A DNA stretch of 64,000 nt, from the NCBI RefSeq assembly GCF_014647375.1, contig NZ_BMPB01000003.1, positions 372,001 through 436,000 on the forward strand, in the 5' to 3' direction. The DNA comes from Parabacteroides faecis (GTDB lineage Bacteria; Bacteroidota; Bacteroidia; Bacteroidales; Tannerellaceae). The notes below the pieces were generated by a model. The model made no database searches, had not been told where the DNA came from, and was given only the letters and a program-made list of their open reading frames with translations. Shown piece by piece: positions 15,937 through 24,238 of the stretch (position 1 is its first letter; each line of letters opens with the position of its first letter). Made by a program: the position numbers and the translations under genes.

Positions 15937-16806
15937 ATGAAAAAGCAAACACATAAACTGATCAATAAAATCATTGACATTGTCTTTTGGCTATGTATGA
16001 CAGTTGCCTTGTGGTTTATTGTACAGGTATTCATATTAGCCTCTTTCAAAATCCCCAGCGATTCGATGGAACCTGGATTAATCACAGGAGACAATATACT
16101 TGTTTGGAAACCAACTGTTGGACCTCGCATATTCAATCTGTTCGCCTCCATGAGAAATGAACAAACAGAAATTTATCGCATTCCCGGTTTAAAAAAGATA
16201 AAACGCAATGATATTCTGGTTTTCAATTTTCCGCATCCCAACAGTTGGGATAAAATTGAAATGCATATACTCAAATATTACATCAAACGGTGTGTCGGAA
16301 TACCGGGAGATACCTTATCCATCCGAAACGGATTCTTTCATGTGGAAGGCGTACAAATGCCTCTCGGCAACATGGATTCACAAAAAAGAATAGCAGCGAC
16401 TGAAAAATTTCAAGACGGCATATTCCGGAGTTTCCCATTCGACAGTATCATAGGCTGGAACATCAAGGATTTCGGACCGCTCTATATACCAGCAAAAGAT
16501 GATTCCGTTACTTTAGATCATACAAACTTCCGGTTATATAAAAAACTGATCGAATGGGAACAACAGGGTAGTCTTCAATACAAAAATTCTACGGTTCTTC
16601 TTAACGGGACTCCGATTAATGGTTACCGTTTCCGGAAAAACTACTATTTTATGGCAGGCGACAAAGGCATGAACTCACAGGATTCACGTTATTGGGGATT
16701 ACTGCCCGAAGAATATATTGTTGGAAAAGCCTGGATCATCTGGAAATCGGTCGATCCATATACTGATAAATTTCGATGGAATCGTTTTTTTAAAGTCATT
16801 CATTAA
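15937..16806 (+). CDS. lepB: Signal peptidase I (S26), island-encoded
   Basis: A 289-residue membrane protein with one N-terminal transmembrane helix (12-36). The S26A boxes are clear: nucleophile S43 in 'IPSDSMEPG', general base K117 in 'YYIKRCVGIPGD', and the C-terminal box 'NSQDSRYWGLLPEEYIVGKA'. Between these boxes it carries the usual variable beta-rich insert. Signal peptidase I cuts exported precursors after Ala-x-Ala on the outer face of the cytoplasmic membrane. A housekeeping copy is expected elsewhere in the genome. This one lies between two transglutaminase-fold genes in an island of Ala-Leu-Ala-ending NVEALA leaders, so it may be dedicated to them (inference). A deleted duplicate lies at 26259. 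Confidence 0.85.
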   Translation: MKKQTHKLINKIIDIVFWLCMTVALWFIVQVFILASFKIPSDSMEPGLITGDNILVWKPTVGPRIFNLFASMRNEQTEIYRIPGLKKIKRNDILVFNFPHPNSWDKIEMHILKYYIKRCVGIPGDTLSIRNGFFHVEGVQMPLGNMDSQKRIAATEKFQDGIFRSFPFDSIIGWNIKDFGPLYIPAKDDSVTLDHTNFRLYKKLIEWEQQGSLQYKNSTVLLNGTPINGYRFRKNYYFMAGDKGMNSQDSRYWGLLPEEYIVGKAWIIWKSVDPYTDKFRWNRFFKVIH

Positions 16807-16816
16807 ATCTAAAACA

Positions 16817-18739
16817 ATGAAAAAAGCATTTATAACAGGAATAAACATACTATTAGCAGTTTGTCTTATGGCATGCAGTTCGCCGGAAGAAAAACGCCTG
16901 GAACAAGCACTTGCCTTTGCCGGAGACAACCGGGGAGAATTGGAGACAGTTTTGAACCATTATAAAGATAACACGGAGAAACTGGAAGCTGCCCGTTTCC
17001 TGATTCGCAATATGCCTAGATGGTATGGATATGAAGGTTGGCAGCTGGATTCCATCAAGCCGGTGTTGATACAAAAAGAAAAAGGAGAAACCGTTCCTAA
17101 AGAGGTAATAGCAAAATGGCAACGGGTTTCTTTCTATTCACTGCCGAAAGTATATGACGCCAAAGTGATCACAGCCGATTACCTGATCGAAAATATCGAC
17201 CTGGCCTTCGATGTGTGGAAAAGGTATCCGTGGAACCGGGACCTGGGCTTCGATGATTTCTGCGAACTGATCCTCCCCTACCGTATCGGGGATGAGCCGT
17301 TGTCATCGTGGCGGAAATTGTATCATGACTATTATACAGCTATACTCGATTCATCCTATCAGGGCGACGATGTGATAGAAGCCTGCAAAGCCGTAGATAA
17401 AGATTTGAAAAGGGTCTATTATCGGTGGAATACGGATTTTAGTATCCCCCATCAGAGTGCAGACTTTTTATTCTATCACCGTGTCGGTTTCTGCCGGGAG
17501 GCTTGTGATGTTACGCTTTATGCCATGCGAGCCTGCGGCATTCCGGTTGCAAGTGAATATTTCGTTTATTCACCCGAATATCAGCACCCCCATTTCTGGA
17601 CTACCTTACGCGATACGACCGGAAAGTTTATACAGTTCGGTTTCAATGAGTTCGAAGCTTCCCGAACGAATCCGGGGACAGACGGCAGAAAGAAAGGGAA
17701 AGTCTATCGTTACTGTTTCGGTATGCAGGAAGAACCTTTCACCGGAATCACAAGAGATGAAAAAGTCCCTGCTCTGTTCAGAAACCGCTATATCAAGGAT
17801 GTGACAGCTAATTATTTCGGGGAGAATGAAGTAAACCTTTCCGTACAGGCAGGTTATGATGAATTTATTTACCTGGGAGTTTTCAGTCCGGGCGGCTGGA
17901 TTCCGGTCGATATGGCACTCAATCACAAAGGAAGCGTGACTTTCCACAACCTGGAACCGGATGTTATTTACCAGCCTTTGATCTCGGACGGGCAAAACCA
18001 CCGGGCGGCTGGTTATCCGTTTATTTATAAGAATGAAACAGCTTATTTGCTAAAACCGGATACGATTTCCATGAAAAAAGTTATACTGAAAAGAAAAATG
18101 TCGCTTATGCCAACTATTGCCGAATTTCTTTATCGGGCCATTATCGGGTCGAAAATAGAAGTGAGTACAGATCTTTCTTTTACCCAACCGGATCTGGTAT
18201 ATCAGTTCAATGATACACTGGATTACAATTATTACAAACTGACACCTCCGGATATTAACAAGAAATACAGATACATAAAATATATTGCTCCATCGGGAAA
18301 ACGAATGGAACTCAGTGAACTTTCTGTTTTCAAGGATTCCTTATGCAAAGAACAGATTCCATTAAAACGAATGAACGACATAGAACCTGTACAGGCATTG
18401 GATCACATAACAGACGGAGATATACTCAGCTATTTTCAGGCAAGAGATACTTCTTGTTTTATCACATATGATCTGGGAAAAACGACAACGATTGGAAAAG
18501 TCGTTTTCTCACCACGCAACGATGACAATTATGTCTGGCCGGGAGATGAATACGAGCTCTTCTATCAGGACGGAGTAAACGGGTGGAAATCGCTCGGGAT
18601 TCAAACCGCTACCGGCTGGGAACTGGAATACCGTGTTCCGGACAATGCGTTGTTATGGCTGCGCGACCGGACCAAAGGACGGGAAGAACAGGTTTTTATT
18701 TATAAAGAGGGGAAACTGTATTTTACGGTTGATTTATGA
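16817..18739 (+). CDS. Transglutaminase-fold lipoprotein with discoidin-like C-terminus
   Basis: A 640-residue lipoprotein, lipobox at C20 (LMAC). It shares the helical segment 27-62 and the block 'FDDFCELILPYRIGDE' with its paralogs. The core has C226 in 'VGFCREACDV' and H259 in 'QHPHFWTT'. The position that is Asp in the paralog at 13965 is Gln (KFIQF), so the third catalytic residue may be missing or supplied by the nearby Glu. Residues about 500-635 are discoidin-like. The start is set at 16817, at the signal peptide; the frame is open further upstream inside lepB. Its stop overlaps the next start (ATGA). Confidence 0.7.
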   Translation: MKKAFITGINILLAVCLMACSSPEEKRLEQALAFAGDNRGELETVLNHYKDNTEKLEAARFLIRNMPRWYGYEGWQLDSIKPVLIQKEKGETVPKEVIAKWQRVSFYSLPKVYDAKVITADYLIENIDLAFDVWKRYPWNRDLGFDDFCELILPYRIGDEPLSSWRKLYHDYYTAILDSSYQGDDVIEACKAVDKDLKRVYYRWNTDFSIPHQSADFLFYHRVGFCREACDVTLYAMRACGIPVASEYFVYSPEYQHPHFWTTLRDTTGKFIQFGFNEFEASRTNPGTDGRKKGKVYRYCFGMQEEPFTGITRDEKVPALFRNRYIKDVTANYFGENEVNLSVQAGYDEFIYLGVFSPGGWIPVDMALNHKGSVTFHNLEPDVIYQPLISDGQNHRAAGYPFIYKNETAYLLKPDTISMKKVILKRKMSLMPTIAEFLYRAIIGSKIEVSTDLSFTQPDLVYQFNDTLDYNYYKLTPPDINKKYRYIKYIAPSGKRMELSELSVFKDSLCKEQIPLKRMNDIEPVQALDHITDGDILSYFQARDTSCFITYDLGKTTTIGKVVFSPRNDDNYVWPGDEYELFYQDGVNGWKSLGIQTATGWELEYRVPDNALLWLRDRTKGREEQVFIYKEGKLYFTVDL

Positions 18740-20577
18740 AATACAGACAATATATAAGTTACTCATTACTTGTTATCAGCGGAATTTTTCTGCTGTGCAC
18801 CGTTTTTGCCACAGACACAGGACTGGCTAACGGGGTGGTCACAGGGAAAATTCTTTGGTTTCATCTGTCGATGTTATTTCTGGCGACATGCAGCCTGCTG
18901 GCTGCCGTGCTGACAAGACCGGGGAAACTGTTTGCTTTTTCAAAGGCAGACGGATTAGTGCTTGTTTTGGCAACTATCGTTGCGCTCACTTATAACTGGC
19001 AACTGAATCCGGAACCGGAGAAAATGTTGTTCGGAGGACAACTGGTCGTACTGTGGTTTCTGTTGCGATTTATATTTACCGGATGGCCTCAACTACGATT
19101 GTTTTTTCTGACAACGATCGTTGTAACCGGATTGGTCGAAGCTGTTTTGGGGATGCGGCAGTTGCATGGCTTTGAAGGCTCTAACCATTCCCTGTTCAGG
19201 CTGACCGGGGATTTCTATAATCCGGGACCCTATTCAGGATATCTCGCAATCGTATTGCCGGTTTGCCTGTGGATGATCTTACGGCAAACAAAAATGTATC
19301 TGTATTATCTGGCATGGATTACCTTGCTGGCAATCATCGTAGTATTGCCTGCCGGAATGAGCCGGACAGCCTGGATCGCTGCCGCCATGTCATGTGCATG
19401 GGTGTACTGGGTACAACAGATCGGATGGAAAAAAACAAAAACATACATTTATGAATTCCAAACCTTAACTATAATATCATCTGTTTTGGTACTAATTTCT
19501 GTAGCCGGTGCATTGACGGGTATTTTTCTTCTAAAGAAAGATTCAGCCAATGGCCGGCTACTTTTATGGAAAATAACTGGACAAGCTATAATGGAACAAC
19601 CCTGGACCGGAACCGGACTGGGAGGTTTTCCAGCTGCTTATGCAGAAACACAGGCGCAGTATTTTGCCTCCGGGAAAGCCTCGGAAACTGAGATGATGGT
19701 CGCAGGCTGTCCGGAATATGGATTTAATGAATTCTTACAAATTGGTTTGGAACAAGGGTTGGTGGGTTTAATGGTTTTTGTATTGTTGTTAGGCTATTCC
19801 TTGTTCCAGGGGGTGAAAAACAGGCAGGCAGGAGCGGCAGGAGGGATATTGGCGTTGATGGTATTCAGCCTGGCGTCTTATCCGTTGCAGCTACCGGAGT
19901 TCTGGGTGGTGTTGGTGGTGTTGATGGGGATTATCGATAGCTCCGTTGTTGTCACTGACACACCCCCTACCCCCTCTCGAGAGGGGAGAAAGATACTTTC
20001 AGTCGCCGTAATCGGGGGGATGGCGGTATGTTGCGGATGGATTTTCTGGCAGCAGAAAGGCTATTACCAGGGATATAAGAAATGGAATACATTGAAGATG
20101 TTATATAATAGCAAAGCTTATGAAGCGGCGGCGGACGGGTATGAAGAATTGGTACCGCTGATGGGACATAAGCCGGAACTACTGTTTGAAGCAGCGCAAT
20201 GCTTGAGTAAGACGGAGCGGTTTGCTGAGGCGAACCGTTTGTTGGAACGGGCGATGAAACTGAGTGGTGATCCAATGATACATTATATGGCGGCAAAAAA
20301 TGAACAGGACCTGGGAAATTATCAGAAAGCAGAAAATTTATTGCTACATGCAATAGAAATACTGCCGGAACGGATCTATCCCTATTATCTGTTGACTAAA
20401 CTATACTCGGAAACGACTTTTTTTCAGGAAGATAAGTTTATCAAAGCGGCTGATGCCGTACTGACAAAAGAGCCGAAAGTGGAGAGCACAGCAATCCGCG
20501 AAATGAGAACGGAAGTAACTAAGTTAATAGATGAATATAATAACCATATTATCTCAGATCATAATAACTCCTTATAA
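18736..20577 (+). CDS. O-antigen ligase/polymerase-like membrane protein with TPR C-terminus
   Basis: A 613-residue protein with about a dozen hydrophobic helices through residue 430, a large loop with the Wzy_C-like features 'PAGMSRTAWIA' and 'MEQPWTGTGLGGFPAAYAETQAQYF', and a C-terminal TPR region (about 455-600, 'YEAAADGYEELVPLMGHKPELLFEAAQC'). This architecture is typical of O-antigen ligase/WaaL-Wzy proteins of Bacteroidales, which transfer or polymerise lipid-linked glycans in the periplasm. The start overlaps the previous stop (ATGA), so it is translationally coupled to a transglutaminase-fold gene. Residues 409-419 (TPPTPSREGRK) come from a palindromic DNA insertion between the membrane part and the TPR part. 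Confidence 0.75.
   Translation: MKYRQYISYSLLVISGIFLLCTVFATDTGLANGVVTGKILWFHLSMLFLATCSLLAAVLTRPGKLFAFSKADGLVLVLATIVALTYNWQLNPEPEKMLFGGQLVVLWFLLRFIFTGWPQLRLFFLTTIVVTGLVEAVLGMRQLHGFEGSNHSLFRLTGDFYNPGPYSGYLAIVLPVCLWMILRQTKMYLYYLAWITLLAIIVVLPAGMSRTAWIAAAMSCAWVYWVQQIGWKKTKTYIYEFQTLTIISSVLVLISVAGALTGIFLLKKDSANGRLLLWKITGQAIMEQPWTGTGLGGFPAAYAETQAQYFASGKASETEMMVAGCPEYGFNEFLQIGLEQGLVGLMVFVLLLGYSLFQGVKNRQAGAAGGILALMVFSLASYPLQLPEFWVVLVVLMGIIDSSVVVTDTPPTPSREGRKILSVAVIGGMAVCCGWIFWQQKGYYQGYKKWNTLKMLYNSKAYEAAADGYEELVPLMGHKPELLFEAAQCLSKTERFAEANRLLERAMKLSGDPMIHYMAAKNEQDLGNYQKAENLLLHAIEILPERIYPYYLLTKLYSETTFFQEDKFIKAADAVLTKEPKVESTAIREMRTEVTKLIDEYNNHIISDHNNSL
19960..19987. repeat. In-frame palindromic repeat element inside the O-antigen-ligase-like gene
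   Basis: CACCCCCTACC followed by the perfect 16-bp palindrome CCCCTCTCGAGAGGGG (19971-19986). It is translated as TPPTPSREGR in the cytoplasmic linker. It resembles small dispersed palindromic elements, normally intergenic in Bacteroidetes, that have inserted here without breaking the frame. Confidence 0.6.
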
Positions 20578-21008
20578 ATTTAAAAATTTAGGATAATCAT
20601 TTGATATCCTAAACCTCTAAGTGGTTCTATTTCAATGACAGGTATTTATTTCAAAAGAATACACGTTATTGCTATCTATACGTTTTCAGTGCAAAAGAAT
20701 GGTAACCCATACAATGGAAAAACGCTAGTCGGAGCTTATCTGATTGAATGTAATGACTTAAAGCCCCCCGTTGCCGATAGTTTATTATTAAGAAATAAAA
20801 ACAGATCAATTAAAATATTACAAAAAAATACTCTTTTCTAAATATTTTGCACGTGAGAAGTGTATTTCTATAAAAGAAAGGAGGTATATCAAAATCACTT
20901 AAAATCAACAATCAGAATGATGGTGGTATCCAATGGATACTAATATTATTCAAACATCTGAGCTGAATAAAAGTAGGCAAATAATGCTTCATAAATTATG
21001 ATATTAAC
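20578..21008. other. Intergenic stretch with one hairpin
   Basis: A 9-bp hairpin (TTTAGGATA at 20587-20595, complement at 20605-20613) sits 9 bases after the O-antigen-ligase-like gene and may end its transcript, although no T run follows. An open frame at 20635-20841 (68 codons) has no recognisable protein features and is not called. I see nothing else. Confidence 0.5.
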
Positions 21009-22121
21009 ATGAGAACAATTAACATTATCATTTCGGTTGTATTTCTTAGTCTATTTATTTGTTGTAATTCCAATAATTGTGACAAGAAATATTTTAATGG
21101 AGATATTCAATATTTTGAAGAAAACAGTACAACAACAAAAGTAGTCAAGAGTAAAATTCTCACATTGAATGGGAATAATACCGGCATGATAGCTGTATAT
21201 GATTCACTATTGATTTGTTGGAGTCCTAGTTATCAAAATCATTTCTTTAAGATTTTCAATGTGGATACAGGGGAAGAAATTGGAACCTTCTGTAACAAAG
21301 GGCGGGGCGACAATGAGGTAATATCCGTCGGTTGTATAATGCAATTATTTAAAAAAGGAAATGATATAATGACTTTACTTTATGCCTCTAATGAAGGTAA
21401 ATTATTTTTATGGAATATCAGCCAATCTATAGAAAAAGGCACGACAGTATATGATGCAATTGTCCCATATAACAATGATCGCATATTCTTCGAATTTTAT
21501 CAATCAGATGATATACTTTTTGCCTATAAACCTGCTGAATATTTGAACGCGAACGAAGCTGCTACTCCATATTATGAAAAACGTACGATTTCCACGAACA
21601 AGTTAATACAGGATTATCCCATTTACAAAACAAAGTCTGTACAAAACAATAATGTAAACGAGAGAAATTCTGTAAACTTCTTTTTTTATACATGGGATGC
21701 AGTGAAACCTGATGGCTCTAAGATTGTCCAGGTTATGAAACACCTTCCGCAAATAAATATCTTAGACATTCCTACAGGAAACCTTACAGGATACAGAATG
21801 AAAAACAGTCCTGATTTTTCTCTTTTGGAAACGAATATGGAGTCCATGGATGTGTTTTATAATTGTGTACATGCAGATGACAACTATATTTATGCAACTT
21901 ATTGGGGGAGAAAACCATGGAATGACCATCTTGGCGTTGAACTTCCGAAGTTTAATATGATACATGTATTTGACTGGAACGGTAAACTCCTTTATAAACT
22001 TACAACTGATCGCTCTTTCTATCGTGTATGGCTAGATCCAGTAAGAAAACGATTATATACAATAAATCTGAATAATGACGAAGTGTATTATTTAGACTCA
22101 GAAGATATTATCTTTCATTAG
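21009..22121 (+). CDS. BF3164-type beta-propeller lipoprotein
   Basis: A 370-residue lipoprotein with lipobox at C18/C19 (LFICC). The block 'FNVDTGEEIGTFCNKGRGDNE' matches the 'GxxGxGPxE' turn of BF3164-type propellers, and the C-terminus 'FDWNGKLLYKLTTDRSFYRVWLD...KRLYTINLNNDEVYYLD' matches their last blades. The end of this gene also appears as a fragment at 24163 after the next lipoprotein. It stands upstream of a decayed third module. Function unknown; likely outer-surface or periplasmic. Confidence 0.7.
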   Translation: MRTINIIISVVFLSLFICCNSNNCDKKYFNGDIQYFEENSTTTKVVKSKILTLNGNNTGMIAVYDSLLICWSPSYQNHFFKIFNVDTGEEIGTFCNKGRGDNEVISVGCIMQLFKKGNDIMTLLYASNEGKLFLWNISQSIEKGTTVYDAIVPYNNDRIFFEFYQSDDILFAYKPAEYLNANEAATPYYEKRTISTNKLIQDYPIYKTKSVQNNNVNERNSVNFFFYTWDAVKPDGSKIVQVMKHLPQINILDIPTGNLTGYRMKNSPDFSLLETNMESMDVFYNCVHADDNYIYATYWGRKPWNDHLGVELPKFNMIHVFDWNGKLLYKLTTDRSFYRVWLDPVRKRLYTINLNNDEVYYLDSEDIIFH

Positions 22122-22143
22122 AGAAAATCCTACTTTTTCAAGT

Positions 22144-22214
22144 AACATAGACAGTAACGAAGAGACAACTACATTCTCGCTACCGAAGGGAAAAGCGAGA
22201 ATCCGATCATATAA
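22144..22214 (+). pseudogene. 3' remnant of a BF3164-type gene (frameshifted)
   Basis: 'N-I-D-S-N-E-E-T' in one frame continues as 'YILATEGKSENPII' plus stop in another. Together they align with the C-terminus of the gene at 4553 (SIDINEDTNTIVATEAKSDDPI). One frameshift lies near 22170. Nothing of the rest of the gene remains. Confidence 0.7.
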
Positions 22215-22221
22215 TTAAAAA

Positions 22222-22449
22222 TATGGTATCTGAAACAGCAATCCCCTCGTAATCGTGGACGTAAGTACCATCTGCGGATGCACGGCAGCCACTTATGAGA
22301 AACGGCCTGCAAAATCCGGAGAAACTCTCCGCGTGAGAATCAAGATGACACCGAAGGATATAGGTTTCTTCGATGAAGTCGTGACAGTCAGGTACAACAG
22401 CATGAACAATCAAACTGTCAAAGTAAAAATTAAGGGGAATGTTCGGTGA
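22222..22449 (+). pseudogene. Remnant of a thioredoxin/DUF1573 lipoprotein gene (third copy)
   Basis: From 22240 the sequence encodes NPLVIVDVSTICGCTAATYE and continues to GNVR plus stop, the C-terminal 69 residues of the proteins at 5620 and 8823. Before it, the short 'TATCTGAAACAG' also matches the intact genes near the codons for YLKQ, so an internal deletion joined two parts. The signal peptide and the CxxC domain are gone. The stop is followed directly by the conserved NVEALA leader element. Confidence 0.85.
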
Positions 22450-22650
22450 TCGAGCAAGTGGGAGTTTGCTGCACGACGGCAAAATTGTACAAGCAAACTC
22501 CCGGAGACCCCGAAAAGGAGGTGTATGATGGTAATATAACCGGCAAAACAGAATGATACAGATATCATTCGACTATCTAAATCCGAATAAGGTTGACAAA
22601 GATAGAGAATTACCTGCAATGAAAAATAACGAAATAAATTTATAAATAAG
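22450..22650 (+). promoter_or_regulatory. Conserved NVEALA leader element, copy 3
   Basis: Same elements as copies 1 and 2: hairpin arms 22460-22470 and 22492-22502 with both arms unchanged but a substituted loop, AGGAGGT and the micro-ORF at 22525-22539, and minus-strand TATCTTTG at 22597-22604. It has survived although the gene upstream has decayed. Confidence 0.7.
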
Positions 22651-22971
22651 ATGAACAAGAAATTTTTTGGCGCAACACTCATAGCTGCACTCGCAATTAC
22701 AGCAAGCTGGAACTACCAGCAGAATGAAAATAAAATTGAAATGTCAAATTTAGCACTAGCCAATGTGGAAGCACTGGCTAACGAAGAAGGATGGGGACCT
22801 ATAGTAGAAAAAACTTGTTATACTGCTTTTAGTGGATATGATAGTAATATCTATTTAACATGTAGTCAATATTCAACTGACGAATCCGTAAAATATCCCT
22901 GTGGTGCAGCTACTTCACAAAAACCAGCTTGGGGTATAACACTGGTTGGTAAATGTTACCAATACATTTAA
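22651..22971 (+). CDS. NVEALA secreted peptide, long cargo
   Basis: A 106-residue precursor: signal-type helix at 5-20, 'MSNLALANVEALA' ending at residue 43, and a 63-residue cargo with four cysteines (56, 71, 84, 102) and several aromatic residues. The leader is clearly related to those at 6709 and 9912 but more diverged; the cargo is again different. Four spaced cysteines would allow two disulfides. It has the conserved leader element upstream and a long hairpin downstream. Confidence 0.8.
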   Translation: MNKKFFGATLIAALAITASWNYQQNENKIEMSNLALANVEALANEEGWGPIVEKTCYTAFSGYDSNIYLTCSQYSTDESVKYPCGAATSQKPAWGITLVGKCYQYI

Positions 22972-23032
22972 TACTGGTAACATTTGTGCCAATAATGGTA
23001 TTTGTGATTAATAACACCACATATTAACCTTT

Positions 23033-23072
23033 ATCATCTAAGAAGTTATGGTATAATAACTTTTTAGATGAT
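23033..23072 (+). promoter_or_regulatory. 17-bp hairpin between NVEALA gene and lipoprotein gene
   Basis: Left arm 23033-23049 and right arm 23056-23072 pair over 17 bp with one G-U pair and a 6-nt loop. It ends 28 bases before the next start codon. No T run follows, so it may be an attenuator or RNA-stability element, not a simple terminator. Confidence 0.55.
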
Positions 23073-23100
23073 ATTGAAACAATAGAGAAAATTAACGATT

Positions 23101-24138
23101 ATGAAATATGCATTTTGTTTGTTATTCTGCTTTGCATTGATGGGATGTAAAAAGCAACAAAGTAATTCTTTCGATATAAAATACGTAAAAGAAGAGATGA
23201 CGGAATATGAGGTATCGCCCCAAATATTACCGATTGATCTGTTAAATCCAACCGGCATCGTTTCACTGGATAGCTTTTTAGTTTTTGTCCAACGACATGA
23301 AAGTAAAATCTTAAGGATTTTCGATTTGGAAGGACGCAAGTTGTCCGATAATATTTTAAGCAAAGGAAATGGACCGGACGAAATCGTCTTATTCACACGT
23401 TTCAACCAGTATTATCAACAAAATAACCACTCTTTTATTTGGATACAATCTTTTCCTAATTTTATGGGTTTACTGGATATTAATAAGTCCGTACAAAACA
23501 ATAGGGTAGTATTTGAGCGAAAAGTCAATTTTGTTTCCGGCAAATCAAAAGCCCTATTTGAAGAATCCAATGCCGTATTCGAATTAAGCGATTCTGTTTT
23601 TCTACTGACCAAAGACCCGATTCGGTCTCAAACCATAAAAGAGAATCCCAACCCTTTCTATGTAAAATGGAATTACCATTCCAACGAAGTATATGACACA
23701 ATTTACATCAACGATTTGAAAGATATATCTTTAGAGAATCGTTTAATTTACAGTGCCTATCCGGCCATTCGCCCCTGTCACAAAGATAAAATAGCTTTGT
23801 TTTATACCTATATGGATGCCATTGTTATTATCGATCTAAACACGAAGAAGAAAACAAAATTAGGTTTATCGGACAATGGGTTAAATTCTCTTTTAGCAAT
23901 AGAACAAAAAAATCAAATACATTACGAGGCTTTTGCCACAGACTCTTTGATTTGGGGATTAAGAAAAGACGAAGCTGCAAAAACCATACTGAATGTGTAT
24001 GATTGGGATGGAAATTTTAAATATAAAGTTCGTTTAAATGCCAATGTATCCTACTGCTGTATCAATGAAAAAAATAAGACCCTGTATGGTATAGACGAAA
24101 ACGATCAAATATTGGCATACAAGTTAGATTTCTTATAA
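23101..24138 (+). CDS. BF3164-type beta-propeller lipoprotein
   Basis: A 345-residue lipoprotein with lipobox at C16 (LMGC). It shows the family features: 'LRIFDLEGRKLSDNILSKGNGPDEI' near residues 75-100, and 'LNVYDWDGNFKYKVRLNANVSYCCINEKNKTLYGIDE' at the end. This propeller type recurs through the island and is usually surface- or periplasm-facing; the ligand is unknown. It is the lipoprotein partner of the third NVEALA module, separated from the peptide gene by a long hairpin. Confidence 0.75.
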   Translation: MKYAFCLLFCFALMGCKKQQSNSFDIKYVKEEMTEYEVSPQILPIDLLNPTGIVSLDSFLVFVQRHESKILRIFDLEGRKLSDNILSKGNGPDEIVLFTRFNQYYQQNNHSFIWIQSFPNFMGLLDINKSVQNNRVVFERKVNFVSGKSKALFEESNAVFELSDSVFLLTKDPIRSQTIKENPNPFYVKWNYHSNEVYDTIYINDLKDISLENRLIYSAYPAIRPCHKDKIALFYTYMDAIVIIDLNTKKKTKLGLSDNGLNSLLAIEQKNQIHYEAFATDSLIWGLRKDEAAKTILNVYDWDGNFKYKVRLNANVSYCCINEKNKTLYGIDENDQILAYKLDFL

Positions 24139-24162
24139 CAAAAATTTGCTTCAATATAGAAT

Positions 24163-24231
24163 AGACTTTACACACAAAATCATGATACGGATGAAGTGTA
24201 CTATATTGATTTAAATGAATTAAATTTATAA
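24163..24231 (+). pseudogene. 3' remnant of a BF3164-type gene
   Basis: The frame reads RLYTQNHDTDEVYYIDLNEL and stops, aligning with the end of the gene at 21009 (RLYTINLNNDEVYYLDSED). It ends 7 bases before the transglutaminase-fold gene at 24239, the position that the intact lipoprotein at 11400 holds before the gene at 12429. Confidence 0.75.
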
Positions 24232-24238
24232 TAATCAA

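Noticed and set aside
20635-20841. A 68-codon open frame after the O-antigen-ligase-like gene.
   Set aside because: No signal peptide, lipobox or NVEALA motif, and no similarity to island genes that I can see.
20876-20895. AAAGGAGGTATAT resembling the Shine-Dalgarno and micro-ORF part of the NVEALA leader element.
   Set aside because: No ATG follows, no hairpin precedes it and no NVEALA gene is downstream; likely chance similarity.
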